NCBI GenBank assembly: GCA_031278675.1
Contig: JAITJY010000208.1
Coordinates: forward strand, 1-5,158
Source of the DNA: Bifidobacteriaceae bacterium
GTDB lineage: Bacteria; Actinomycetota; Actinomycetes; Actinomycetales; WQXJ01
Length of the DNA: 5,158 bases
Reading direction: 5' to 3'
Under the pieces are notes generated by a model. It ran no database searches. It was not told the origin of the DNA and saw only the letters and a list, made by a program, of their open reading frames with translations. Shown in pieces: positions 1 to 5,127 of this stretch. The position numbers and the translations under genes are program-made. Within the stretch, counting starts at the first letter, position 1. Each line of letters begins with the position of its first letter.

Positions 1-2
1 TC

Positions 3-470
3 GCGCGGCGGGCTGGCCTCGCCTCGGTGCCGCACGGCGGCGAGTTGCTGGGGGCTGATCACGCCGGCGTTGTGTTCCGGGAATTGAACCCGGACCGGAT
101 TGGGCATGGGGTGCGCGCCACCGAAGACCCAGCGGTCCTGGACCAGATCACCGGAGCCGGCGTTGCCTTCGAGTTGTGTCCCTGGTCCAACGTGGCACTT
201 GGGGTTTACCCGGATGCGTCCGCTGTGCCACTGCGCCAGATAGTCGCTGCAGGCGGGCGCGTCGCATTGGGCGCGGACGACCCACTGATTTTCGGGGCCC
301 GCTTGGTCGACCAGTACCGGCTAGCGCGCGAAGCACACGGTTTCACCGACTCGGAGTTGGCCGAACTCGCCCGCGCCTCGGTCCAGGCGTCCCGCGCAAC
401 TACTGCGTCCAAACGGAAACTCCTATCCGGGATTGACCGGTGGCTGGCCCCTCCCCCGCCAGGGCTTTGA
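3..470 (+). CDS. add: Adenosine deaminase, C-terminal part (5' end outside window)
   Basis: This is the last 155 codons of a metal-dependent adenosine deaminase (adenosine to inosine plus ammonia; purine salvage, cytoplasmic). The frame is open from base 3, so the GTG at 27 is an internal Val codon rather than the start. Numbered from base 3, visible motifs are HGGE (11-14; family HAGE, zinc-ligand His and catalytic Glu), RIGHG (32-36, catalytic His), ELCPWSN (57-63) and GADDP (90-94; zinc-ligand Asp followed by the second active-site Asp). The GADDPL(I/L)FG form resembles actinobacterial members rather than the SLNTDDP of classical enzymes. The missing 5' part should carry the HxH zinc ligands. 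The family is usually about 340-380 residues, so roughly half the gene is present. The C-terminus ends in a Pro-rich tail. It is convergent with murB. A related nucleoside or aminodeoxyfutalosine deaminase is possible, but the motifs favour adenosine deaminase. Confidence 0.93.
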   Translation, partial: ARRAGLASVPHGGELLGADHAGVVFRELNPDRIGHGVRATEDPAVLDQITGAGVAFELCPWSNVALGVYPDASAVPLRQIVAAGGRVALGADDPLIFGARLVDQYRLAREAHGFTDSELAELARASVQASRATTASKRKLLSGIDRWLAPPPPGL

Positions 471-479
471 GCAAAGCCC
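462..479 (+). terminator. Hairpin overlapping the add stop codon, possible weak terminator
   Basis: A perfect 7-bp inverted repeat (GGGCTTT / AAAGCCC) with a 4-nt loop GAGC contains the add TGA stop at 468-470. No T-run follows, so it is not a canonical intrinsic terminator. In high-GC actinobacteria, terminators often lack a U tract, so it may help end add transcription before the convergent murB. The stem is read directly from sequence; the function is inferred. Confidence 0.35.
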
Positions 480-490
480 GACTGCCCTTA

Positions 491-650
491 GCGCCGTCCG
501 CACTTGGCGCCGTCCGCACTTGGCGCCGTCTGCGCTTCGCGCCGTCCGCACTAGGCGCCGTCCGCACTTGGCGCTGTCCGCACTTGGCGCCGTCTGCACT
601 TGGCGCCGTCCCCACTTGGCGCCGTCCGCACTTGGCGCCGTCTGCGGCGG
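491..650. repeat. Tandem array of 16-bp units, about 9.6 copies
   Basis: Ten consecutive 16-bp units with consensus GCGCCGTCCGCACTTG begin at 491, 507, 523, 539, 555, 571, 587, 603, 619 and 635. Four units match the consensus exactly (491, 507, 555, 619). Five carry one to three substitutions. The last keeps about its first 12 bases before diverging into GGCGGCGA. There are no spacers, so this is a minisatellite and not CRISPR. Each junction forms GGCGCC, a perfect palindrome, so neighbouring units can pair into GGCGCC/GGCGCC stems with loops of about 10 nt on either strand. The array lies between convergent add and murB. Sixteen is not divisible by three, so open frames across it give period-16 Ala/Arg/Ser/Pro peptides and are not genes. 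The remaining 651-751 stretch holds only a 5-bp inverted repeat (694-698 / 713-717) and no gene. Confidence 0.95.
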
Positions 651-751
651 CGAGTGTTTCAATTTATCTCCTGCCCAAACGGGTCCGGCACTCTGACCTG
701 CGGTGATGCTGCGGTCATGCTGAGGGTCGGAGATAGACCGCGCGGGGCGGC

Positions 752-2128
752 TCAGGTGATTAGCACTGGTTCGCGCGTCAGCGCAATGCCGAAGCTCCGG
801 CGAACACGGTCGACTATCCAGCGCTCAAACTCCAGCACGTCGGCGGCGTTCGCGCCGCCCCGGTTGGTCAGCGCCAGCACATGTTTGGTGGAAGTGGTGA
901 CGCGGGGCCGGTCCCCGATCCCGTAGCCCCGCCCAATCCCGGCCTGCGTCATGAGCCACGCAGCCGATGTCTTGACCTGGCCCGCCGCCTCGAAACGCGG
1001 CGCATCGGCGGGCAGCGCCGCCGCCTGGGCGGGCGTAACAAACGGGTTGGTGAAATAAGAACCGGCCGACCAAGTGTCGTGGTCAGCGGCGTCAAGCACC
1101 ATGCCCTTGCTCCGCCGGATGGCCAGCACCGCCGCCCGAACCGCCGCGCCCGGAGCGCTGCTCCCAACCGGAACCCCCAGCGCCGCCGCAAGTTGGTCAT
1201 AGTTCACGCCGACCTGCCCGATGCCGCCGACCGGACCGCCGCACCCAACCCCAGGTTGCTCATAGGCCGCGCCGACCTGCCCGATGCCGCAGACCGGACC
1301 GCCGCACCCAACCCCAGGTTGCTCATAGGCCACGCCGACTCGCCCAGCGGCTCCCGGGGAAAAGGCCGGGTCGGCGGGCGTGGCCGGGGTACCGGGCTCA
1401 GCCGCAGGCTGGTCATAGGCCGCGCCGACTCGCCCGATGCCGTCGGCTGGAGCGCCGGGCGGGCTGGGGCTGGGAGTTGGGGCGACGGCATCGGGCTGGG
1501 GTTGGGCGCCTAGGTCGAAAACTACTTCTAGCACAACCCAGCGCGGCGTGATACCGCCGAACTGGGCGACCGAGCGTTTCAGGGCAGAATCGCGGTAGCC
1601 GAACGCCAGGGTCTGCGCGGGGTGCTCGCCGACCTGGCCAGTCGCCCGGTCATAGGCTCTGACCAGGCTAATCACGTCACTGGCCGACGCCCCATACGCG
1701 CCCACATTCTGCACCGCCAGTGCCCCGACACTGCCCGGAATCCCGGACAGCGGCGCGAGTGCCGCCCAGCCCTGCGCAGTGGTCCACTCCACCAACGCAT
1801 CCCACGCCGCGCCGGCCTGGGCGCTGACGCGCACGCGCCCATCTTCCACGCTGGCGTGGACGGCGCTGCGGCGGTCTCGGACAACAATCAGATCATCGAC
1901 GCGATCCGCCACCACCAAGTTCGATCCGCCTCCCAGGACAAGAATCCTGCGGCCGTGGCGGTCTGAATCGGCGATGGCGCTGATCACCTGCGTATCCGTG
2001 TCACAATCCACGATCCGCGCCGGGTGCCCGCCTAACCTGAAGGTGGTCAGTTGGCTCAGGGCCGGCGGCGCGCCGACCCGCACTGCGGGCGAAGCCAGAG
2101 GCAACCGGGTAGCCAGCACGCCCTCCAC
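752..2128 (-). CDS. murB: UDP-N-acetylenolpyruvoylglucosamine reductase with a ~100-residue repeat insertion
   Basis: MurB is the FAD- and NADPH-dependent enzyme that reduces UDP-GlcNAc-enolpyruvate to UDP-MurNAc, the second committed step of peptidoglycan precursor synthesis (cytoplasm). Motifs in order: TTFRLGG (28-34), VLGGGSN (64-70) in the FAD domain, SGIPGSVGALAVQNVGAYG (128-146), GYRDS (177-181), SAGSYFTNP (354-362), KTSAAWLMTQAGIGRGYGIG (386-405), KHVLALTNRGGA (415-426) and REPVLI (452-457). By alignment to E. coli MurB from memory, R179, Y310, S357 and E453 match Arg159, Tyr190, Ser229 and Glu325, so the catalytic set is complete. The protein has 458 residues against an expected ~350-360. 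The excess lies at about 208-307 (Pro-rich, then Gly-rich repeats); see the separate repeat entry. The start is a GTG with only a weak upstream purine stretch (AGATAGG); a second GTG three codons downstream is close to GGAGG but spaced too tightly. It is 42 nt downstream of the dehydratase gene and probably co-transcribed. Confidence 0.95.
   Translation of the reverse strand: MEGVLATRLPLASPAVRVGAPPALSQLTTFRLGGHPARIVDCDTDTQVISAIADSDRHGRRILVLGGGSNLVVADRVDDLIVVRDRRSAVHASVEDGRVRVSAQAGAAWDALVEWTTAQGWAALAPLSGIPGSVGALAVQNVGAYGASASDVISLVRAYDRATGQVGEHPAQTLAFGYRDSALKRSVAQFGGITPRWVVLEVVFDLGAQPQPDAVAPTPSPSPPGAPADGIGRVGAAYDQPAAEPGTPATPADPAFSPGAAGRVGVAYEQPGVGCGGPVCGIGQVGAAYEQPGVGCGGPVGGIGQVGVNYDQLAAALGVPVGSSAPGAAVRAAVLAIRRSKGMVLDAADHDTWSAGSYFTNPFVTPAQAAALPADAPRFEAAGQVKTSAAWLMTQAGIGRGYGIGDRPRVTTSTKHVLALTNRGGANAADVLEFERWIVDRVRRSFGIALTREPVLIT
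1198..1450 (-). repeat. 63-bp in-frame coding repeats inside murB
   Basis: Two 63-bp units at 1198-1260 and 1261-1323 differ at 4 of 63 positions. A third, diverged copy begins at 1324 and another partial one at 1414 (both start CATAGGCC). The unit is 21 codons, so the frame is kept. On the minus strand it encodes YEQPGVGCGGPVGGIGQVG plus two residues (usually Ala-Ala or Val-Ala). Tyr residues at 238, 268, 289 and 310 mark four phases of the repeat; the last three are spaced exactly 21 residues apart. The last phase, VNYDQLAAALGV, is native MurB sequence. The block is preceded by a Pro-rich stretch (about 210-227). Confidence 0.92.
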
Positions 2129-2141
2129 CCTATCTGCCGGG

Positions 2142-2157
2142 CGGGCCGGGCGGCCCG
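2142..2157 (-). other. GC-only hairpin in the hadAB-murB gap
   Basis: The 42-nt gap between the dehydratase stop and the murB GTG contains a perfect 6-bp all-G/C inverted repeat (CGGGCC / GGCCCG) around a 4-nt loop, about 13 nt upstream of the murB start. No T-run follows. It could attenuate transcription or affect murB translation. It could also be a chance product of high GC content. Confidence 0.3.
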
Positions 2158-2170
2158 GGACATGTGAGCG

Positions 2171-3223
2171 CTAACCGGAGAGGCGGATTTTGGCTTGGGT
2201 TCTGGCTAGGACTCGTACGCCTTGCGATTCGACCGTCAGGTTGACCGTGGCGGCTGCGCCGACGACGGCGACGATGCCCCCCGAAATGTGTAGCTGCGCC
2301 GCGCCGCCTTCCGGGACCGGGACTGGCCGGACAAAGCGGGCCGAGTATTCAGCGATGGCGCCCGGGTCCCCCACGCGGGTGACCAAGAACTGGATGGCGT
2401 AGCCCATGGTCGCCATGCCGTGGGCTATGACGCCGGACAGGCCAGCCGCCCGCGCCGCCGCGTCCGACCAGTGGATCGGGTTGAAATCCCCCGATGCGCC
2501 CGCATAACGCACCAGGTCAGCGCGCGTGAGCGAGACTTCGACGGGCCCCAGTTGGTCCCCGGCGCGCCATTCGGCGCCGCTCGTTAGGCCCCCGGCGCCC
2601 GCATTCAGCTCCCCGACGACTCCCGGCACGCGTTCCGGCGGCCCCGCTCCCAAGCTGGCCGCATCTGCGGGCGGAGCAGAGAGCGCGGCGGGAGGGGCGG
2701 CATCGGCGGGCGGGATCGGAAGCGCAGCATCTGCGGGCGGAGCGGAGAGCGCAGCGGGAGGGACGGCATCGGCGGGCGGGGCGGCATCGCGCACGGCTAG
2801 GACCGACGTGACCGACGCGACCGGCACGCCAGCCGGATCCGCGAGCTTGACCTCGGTCGTTACCATGGCGATCGCGCCGCGCTGGCGCACGCCGACAACG
2901 CGCAGCGTAGGCGTCAACCAGTCGCCGGCGATGATTGGCCGGTGCAAAACGATCGACTCTTCAGCGTGCACCACCCGACTGAAATCGATTCCAGCCGCAG
3001 GATCGGCCGCATAGGCAGCCTCGGCCCGTTGCGCGATGACGACCGCAAACGTCGGCGCCGCGACTACATCCGCGTAGCCCAGGGCACCGGCCGCAGCCGG
3101 ATCGAAGCAGGCGGGGACGGTGGCGCCGGTGGCGGCGGCGAATTCGCGCAACTTCTCCCGCCCCACCTGGTAAGGCGGGCCAGGTGGATAGATCCGACCG
3201 GCGAAAGACGGGTCAGGGCGCAC
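2171..3223 (-). CDS. Fused HadA/HadB-type (3R)-hydroxyacyl dehydratase (double hot-dog MaoC protein)
   Basis: Two MaoC-like hot-dog domains sit in one 350-residue chain. The N-terminal half (about 6-146) has the HadA-like pattern: GRIYPPGPPYQVGREKLREFA (9-29), APTFAVV (56-62), HAEESIVLHRPIIAGD (86-101). It lacks the catalytic motif, as HadA subunits do. The C-terminal half (about 218-350) is HadB-like and has the hydratase-2 signature YAGASGDFNPIHW (240-252), with the expected catalytic Asp246 and His251, then HGMATMG (268-274). In mycobacteria the equivalent HadA and HadB are separate proteins that dimerise to dehydrate 3-hydroxyacyl-ACP in FAS-II; the substrate here is unknown. The halves are joined by an Ala/Pro-rich linker (147-217) with an internal repeat. 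The start is GTG, 6 nt after the rpmG stop, without a good Shine-Dalgarno, so translation is probably coupled. The start fits the family N-terminus (DPSFAGRIYPP). The stop is TAG. Confidence 0.9.
   Translation of the reverse strand: MRPDPSFAGRIYPPGPPYQVGREKLREFAAATGATVPACFDPAAAGALGYADVVAAPTFAVVIAQRAEAAYAADPAAGIDFSRVVHAEESIVLHRPIIAGDWLTPTLRVVGVRQRGAIAMVTTEVKLADPAGVPVASVTSVLAVRDAAPPADAVPPAALSAPPADAALPIPPADAAPPAALSAPPADAASLGAGPPERVPGVVGELNAGAGGLTSGAEWRAGDQLGPVEVSLTRADLVRYAGASGDFNPIHWSDAAARAAGLSGVIAHGMATMGYAIQFLVTRVGDPGAIAEYSARFVRPVPVPEGGAAQLHISGGIVAVVGAAATVNLTVESQGVRVLARTQAKIRLSG
2661..2780 (-). repeat. 66-bp in-frame repeat in the HadA-HadB linker
   Basis: Two 54-bp blocks at 2661-2714 and 2727-2780 start 66 bp apart and differ at 3 of 54 positions. 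They encode the linker segment PPADAxPPAALSAPPADAA twice (residues 149-167 and 171-189). Both copies are in frame and rich in Ala and Pro, which suggests an extended, unstructured spacer between the two hot-dog domains. The block is not part of either catalytic domain. Confidence 0.93.
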
Positions 3224-3229
3224 CAGAGG

Positions 3230-3400
3230 TCAACGAGTTTCGCGATGCTCGGTGTGCTTGCGGCAGCGCGGGCAAAACTTGGCCAACGACATCCGGTCGG
3301 GGTCGTTGCGACGGTTCTTCTTCGTGATGTAATTGCGTTCCTTGCACACGGTGCAGGCGAGGGTGATCTTGGGCCGGACATCAGCCGTCTTGGAGGCCAT
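3230..3400 (-). CDS. rpmG: 50S ribosomal protein L33, zinc-binding form
   Basis: This 56-codon gene encodes a small basic large-subunit ribosomal protein. It runs from ATG (3400-3398) to TGA (3232-3230). The protein begins MASKTADVRPKITLACTVC, continues with KERNYITKKNRRNDPDRM, and ends FCPRCRKHTEHRETR. Two Cys pairs, CTVC (16-19) and CPRC (43-46), are the zinc-ligand pairs of the 'C+' form of L33; zinc-independent paralogues lack them. Length and the YITKKNRRNDPDR core are typical of bacterial L33. AAGGA lies 10 nt upstream of the ATG (3415-3411) and is a reasonable Shine-Dalgarno. It is the first gene of the presumed rpmG-hadAB-murB operon, with only 6 nt to the next start. Because C+ L33 binds zinc, some actinobacteria switch to a C- copy under Zur control; nothing in this window shows that here. 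Confidence 0.97.
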   Translation of the reverse strand: MASKTADVRPKITLACTVCKERNYITKKNRRNDPDRMSLAKFCPRCRKHTEHRETR

Positions 3401-3713
3401 CGCTCAATAATCCTTACTTCTGTGAGTTGGGTCTAGCCCGTCAACGCGCCATCGCCCCGCCATATTCCGCAGCCGAGCAGCGCACAGGTGCCGCATGGCA
3501 GTCTACCAAGCTACGCCCCATCCCTTGCCCGCGATCCTCGGACACAAGGCGGGCGCACTGCGTGAGACCGCCGGGAGACCGCCGCAAGACCCTCCGCACG
3601 CGCGGCGGGCGCTGCTGAGACAGCGCTGAGGGGTCGGTCAACGGGACCGTGCCGGTACCGACGCCCGGGGCTGGGACGAACCGCACGGCATCGGGCAACC
3701 CTGAATCAACCAT
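3401..3713. other. Intergenic stretch upstream of rpmG; no convincing gene
   Basis: This 313-bp gap must contain the promoter of the rpmG operon, unless transcription reads through from the ATPase gene. A TTGACG hexamer on the minus strand (3444-3439) could be a -35 box, but no good -10 lies 16-19 nt downstream. A 6-bp inverted repeat GCGCTG / CAGCGC with a 6-nt loop (3609-3626) has no T-run. A 10-bp direct repeat GAGACCGCCG occurs at 3564-3573 and 3575-3584. A minus-strand frame of 90 codons (3713-3441) starts with an ATG immediately after the ATPase TAG stop. I recognise no domain in it, its second half has Cys/Met-rich, mixed codon use, and I do not call it as a gene. Confidence 0.6.
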
Positions 3714-5042
3714 CTAGACTCCGGACTCCATGCGGTGACCGCCACGGCGTTGCGCAGCGCCCAGGTTCGCCGCCCGGTGACGCCACAGGGCCGTAATCGG
3801 CAGAACATGAAGCCAATCGTGCAGCCGGGCCGCGAACGAGCCGGTGTGCAACAGCACACCGATGAAATCCCGCTCCGGCAAGCGGCGCCGCAGAGCAGCC
3901 AAGTTGCGCCAGTGTTTAGCTACCGGCGTGCTGGTGGCTTTGACCTCGATGGCGATCAGAGTGTTCTGATCGGTCTCGACCACCAGATCGGCCTCAAGAC
4001 CATCAAGATCCCGCAAGTGGTACAAGTCAAATGGCGTAGCACTCCAGCCACTCTGCTTGGCCAACTCCAGGGCAACGAACTGCTCGACCAGGGCGCCGTA
4101 GTACTCGCGCCCGCCCACCCCAGCGACCTTCGCCGAGGCGAAGCCAGCCAATGCAGCGGCCAGCCCCGTGTCCATTAGACACACCTTAGGCCGACGAGTC
4201 AGACGCTTCATGGGAGCACGGTTCCAGGCGGGGAACTCTATCATCAAACGCATGTCCCGAGCCAGGCGCAGATAACCATCCGCCGTAGACTCAGCCACGT
4301 CCAGGTCGCGAGCGACCCTGGCTTTGACTAGTTCAGACAGGCCCCGCCCCGCAATTTGTCCAAGCAAGGCACGCAGGCGATCCGCATATCCGCCGTGCGC
4401 CAGCTCGCGCGCATCATGGCCGGCCAACCGGGCAACGTAAGAGGTGAACCACCGCCGGGCCCGCAGTTCGGTGCGCTGGGCGGGTTCTGGCAAACCACCC
4501 CTGAACACGGCAGCCGGGTCCAGCGCCCCGAATTGGCCGACGGCCGGCTCCGCCCCCAGTGCACTCGCAGCAGTCAGTGCAGCCAGCCAGGTCACAAAGT
4601 CCTCCGGCTCGACCCGGCGTTCTAACTCGCCCTGACTGAGCGGCATCAGCTCAACAGTCTCGATCCGGCCTGCCAACGAGTCGCCGACACCTTTGACGTT
4701 CAACAGATCGGCCGATCCCGTCAACAAGAACCGGCCGGGCCGCCGATCCGCGTCAATGCTCGCCTTGAGTGGCAGGATCAGCCCGGGCGCTCGCTGGGCC
4801 TCGTCTATCACAGCCAAGCCGGCGGATTGGCCGATAATCGCCATCGGGTCCTCCCGGGCGACGGCTAGGGCGGCCGGATTGTCCAGCGTCACAACGCTAG
4901 CTTTCGAGTCTGCGGCCACCACCGCCGCGAGCGTGCTCTTGCCGACCTGCCTGGCCCCCTGGATGGCAACCGCAGGCGTGTCGGCGAGGGCACCACGGAC
5001 CGCCCCGAGGGCAAATCGTGGAAACAGGTTAGGGTCTGGCAT
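3714..5042 (-). CDS. AAA_14 / DUF4143 family ATP-binding protein, function unknown
   Basis: A 442-residue P-loop ATPase. The N-terminal AAA_14 domain has Walker A GARQVGKST (29-37), Walker B LAVIDEAQ (76-83), the LLTGSADLL sensor-like strand (106-114) and SLAGR with Arg126. A middle segment (about 233-266: GRGLSELVKARVARDLDVA, then TADGYLRL) looks like a helix-turn-helix or winged helix. The C-terminal DUF4143 part includes a PD-(D/E)XK-like pattern: E350 and D352 (LEADLVVE), then IAIEVKA with E366 and K368. From family knowledge, DUF4143 proteins are widespread, patchily distributed and mostly uncharacterised; the nuclease-like core may bind or cut DNA, but that is inference. Length is normal and no motif is broken. 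The ATG fits the family N-terminus (NLFPRF before the P-loop strand), but there is no Shine-Dalgarno because a group II intron ends just upstream. It is separate from the rpmG operon by 313 bp. Confidence 0.92.
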   Translation of the reverse strand: MPDPNLFPRFALGAVRGALADTPAVAIQGARQVGKSTLAAVVAADSKASVVTLDNPAALAVAREDPMAIIGQSAGLAVIDEAQRAPGLILPLKASIDADRRPGRFLLTGSADLLNVKGVGDSLAGRIETVELMPLSQGELERRVEPEDFVTWLAALTAASALGAEPAVGQFGALDPAAVFRGGLPEPAQRTELRARRWFTSYVARLAGHDARELAHGGYADRLRALLGQIAGRGLSELVKARVARDLDVAESTADGYLRLARDMRLMIEFPAWNRAPMKRLTRRPKVCLMDTGLAAALAGFASAKVAGVGGREYYGALVEQFVALELAKQSGWSATPFDLYHLRDLDGLEADLVVETDQNTLIAIEVKATSTPVAKHWRNLAALRRRLPERDFIGVLLHTGSFAARLHDWLHVLPITALWRHRAANLGAAQRRGGHRMESGV

Positions 5043-5045
5043 TGG

Positions 5046-5090
5046 TAGTCAGGGGCGCGGTGCTCCGTGGAGCCCGTTTCCCCATCCCCC
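5046..5090 (-). ncRNA. Group II intron domain VI (branch-point hairpin)
   Basis: Immediately after domain V, the minus strand folds as GGGG (5083-5080), AAA, CGG, GCUC, loop CACG, GAGC, bulged A, CCG, CG, CCCC (5055-5052): 11 base pairs in three helical blocks. The 3' tail UGACUAC follows; the A at 5049 is the best branch-point candidate. Domain VI always follows domain V in group II introns and carries the bulged adenosine, so the order supports the call. The lower part of the helix and the bulge are less clear than the upper stem. Confidence 0.7.
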
Positions 5091-5094
5091 TTTC

Positions 5095-5127
5095 AATCCG
5101 TGCGTGCGGTTTTCCCGCACACGGCTT
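5095..5127 (-). ncRNA. Group II intron domain V (catalytic hairpin)
   Basis: On the minus strand the lower-stem 5' arm is AAGCCGU and contains the AGC catalytic triad. The upper stem is GUGCGG / CCGCAC around a GAAAA loop (GNRA-like). A 2-nt bulge (GC) lies on the 3' side, and the lower stem closes with ACGGAUU. Size (33 nt), triad, bulge position and loop all fit the domain V consensus. One position departs from it: the G of AGC, which usually pairs as a wobble with U, faces A here (GGAUU where the consensus has GGUU). Confidence 0.87.

Noticed and set aside
27..29. GTG as the start of a complete 147-residue gene
   Set aside because: The frame is open to the left edge and the residues before it continue the deaminase strand leading into HGGE; the gene is truncated by the window.
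491..650. CRISPR array
   Set aside because: Units are contiguous 16-mers with no spacers between them, and no cas gene is nearby.
433..706. Several overlapping open frames on both strands across the 16-bp array
   Set aside because: They translate the repeat into period-16 low-complexity peptides in several frames at once, lack ribosome sites, and exist only because the repeat contains no stop codons.
881..1513. 210-codon plus-strand frame
   Set aside because: It lies wholly antisense to murB, which has complete family motifs in its own frame; the plus frame is a by-product of high GC and the 63-bp repeats.
2526..3014. 162-codon plus-strand Ala/Gly/Ser-rich frame
   Set aside because: It is antisense to the dehydratase linker and N-domain; its composition mirrors the linker repeat and no family is recognisable.
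3411..3444. Sigma-70-type promoter for rpmG (TTGACG at 3444-3439)
   Set aside because: The hexamers 17-19 nt downstream (such as AGAAGT) match the -10 consensus poorly, so I do not call a promoter.
3501..3519. tRNA-like 5' half on the minus strand (GGGGCGTAGCTTGGTAGAC)
   Set aside because: It resembles an acceptor and D-arm, but the D-loop is too short, there is no T-arm (GGTTCGA-like) downstream, and no sequence complementary to the acceptor at the expected distance.
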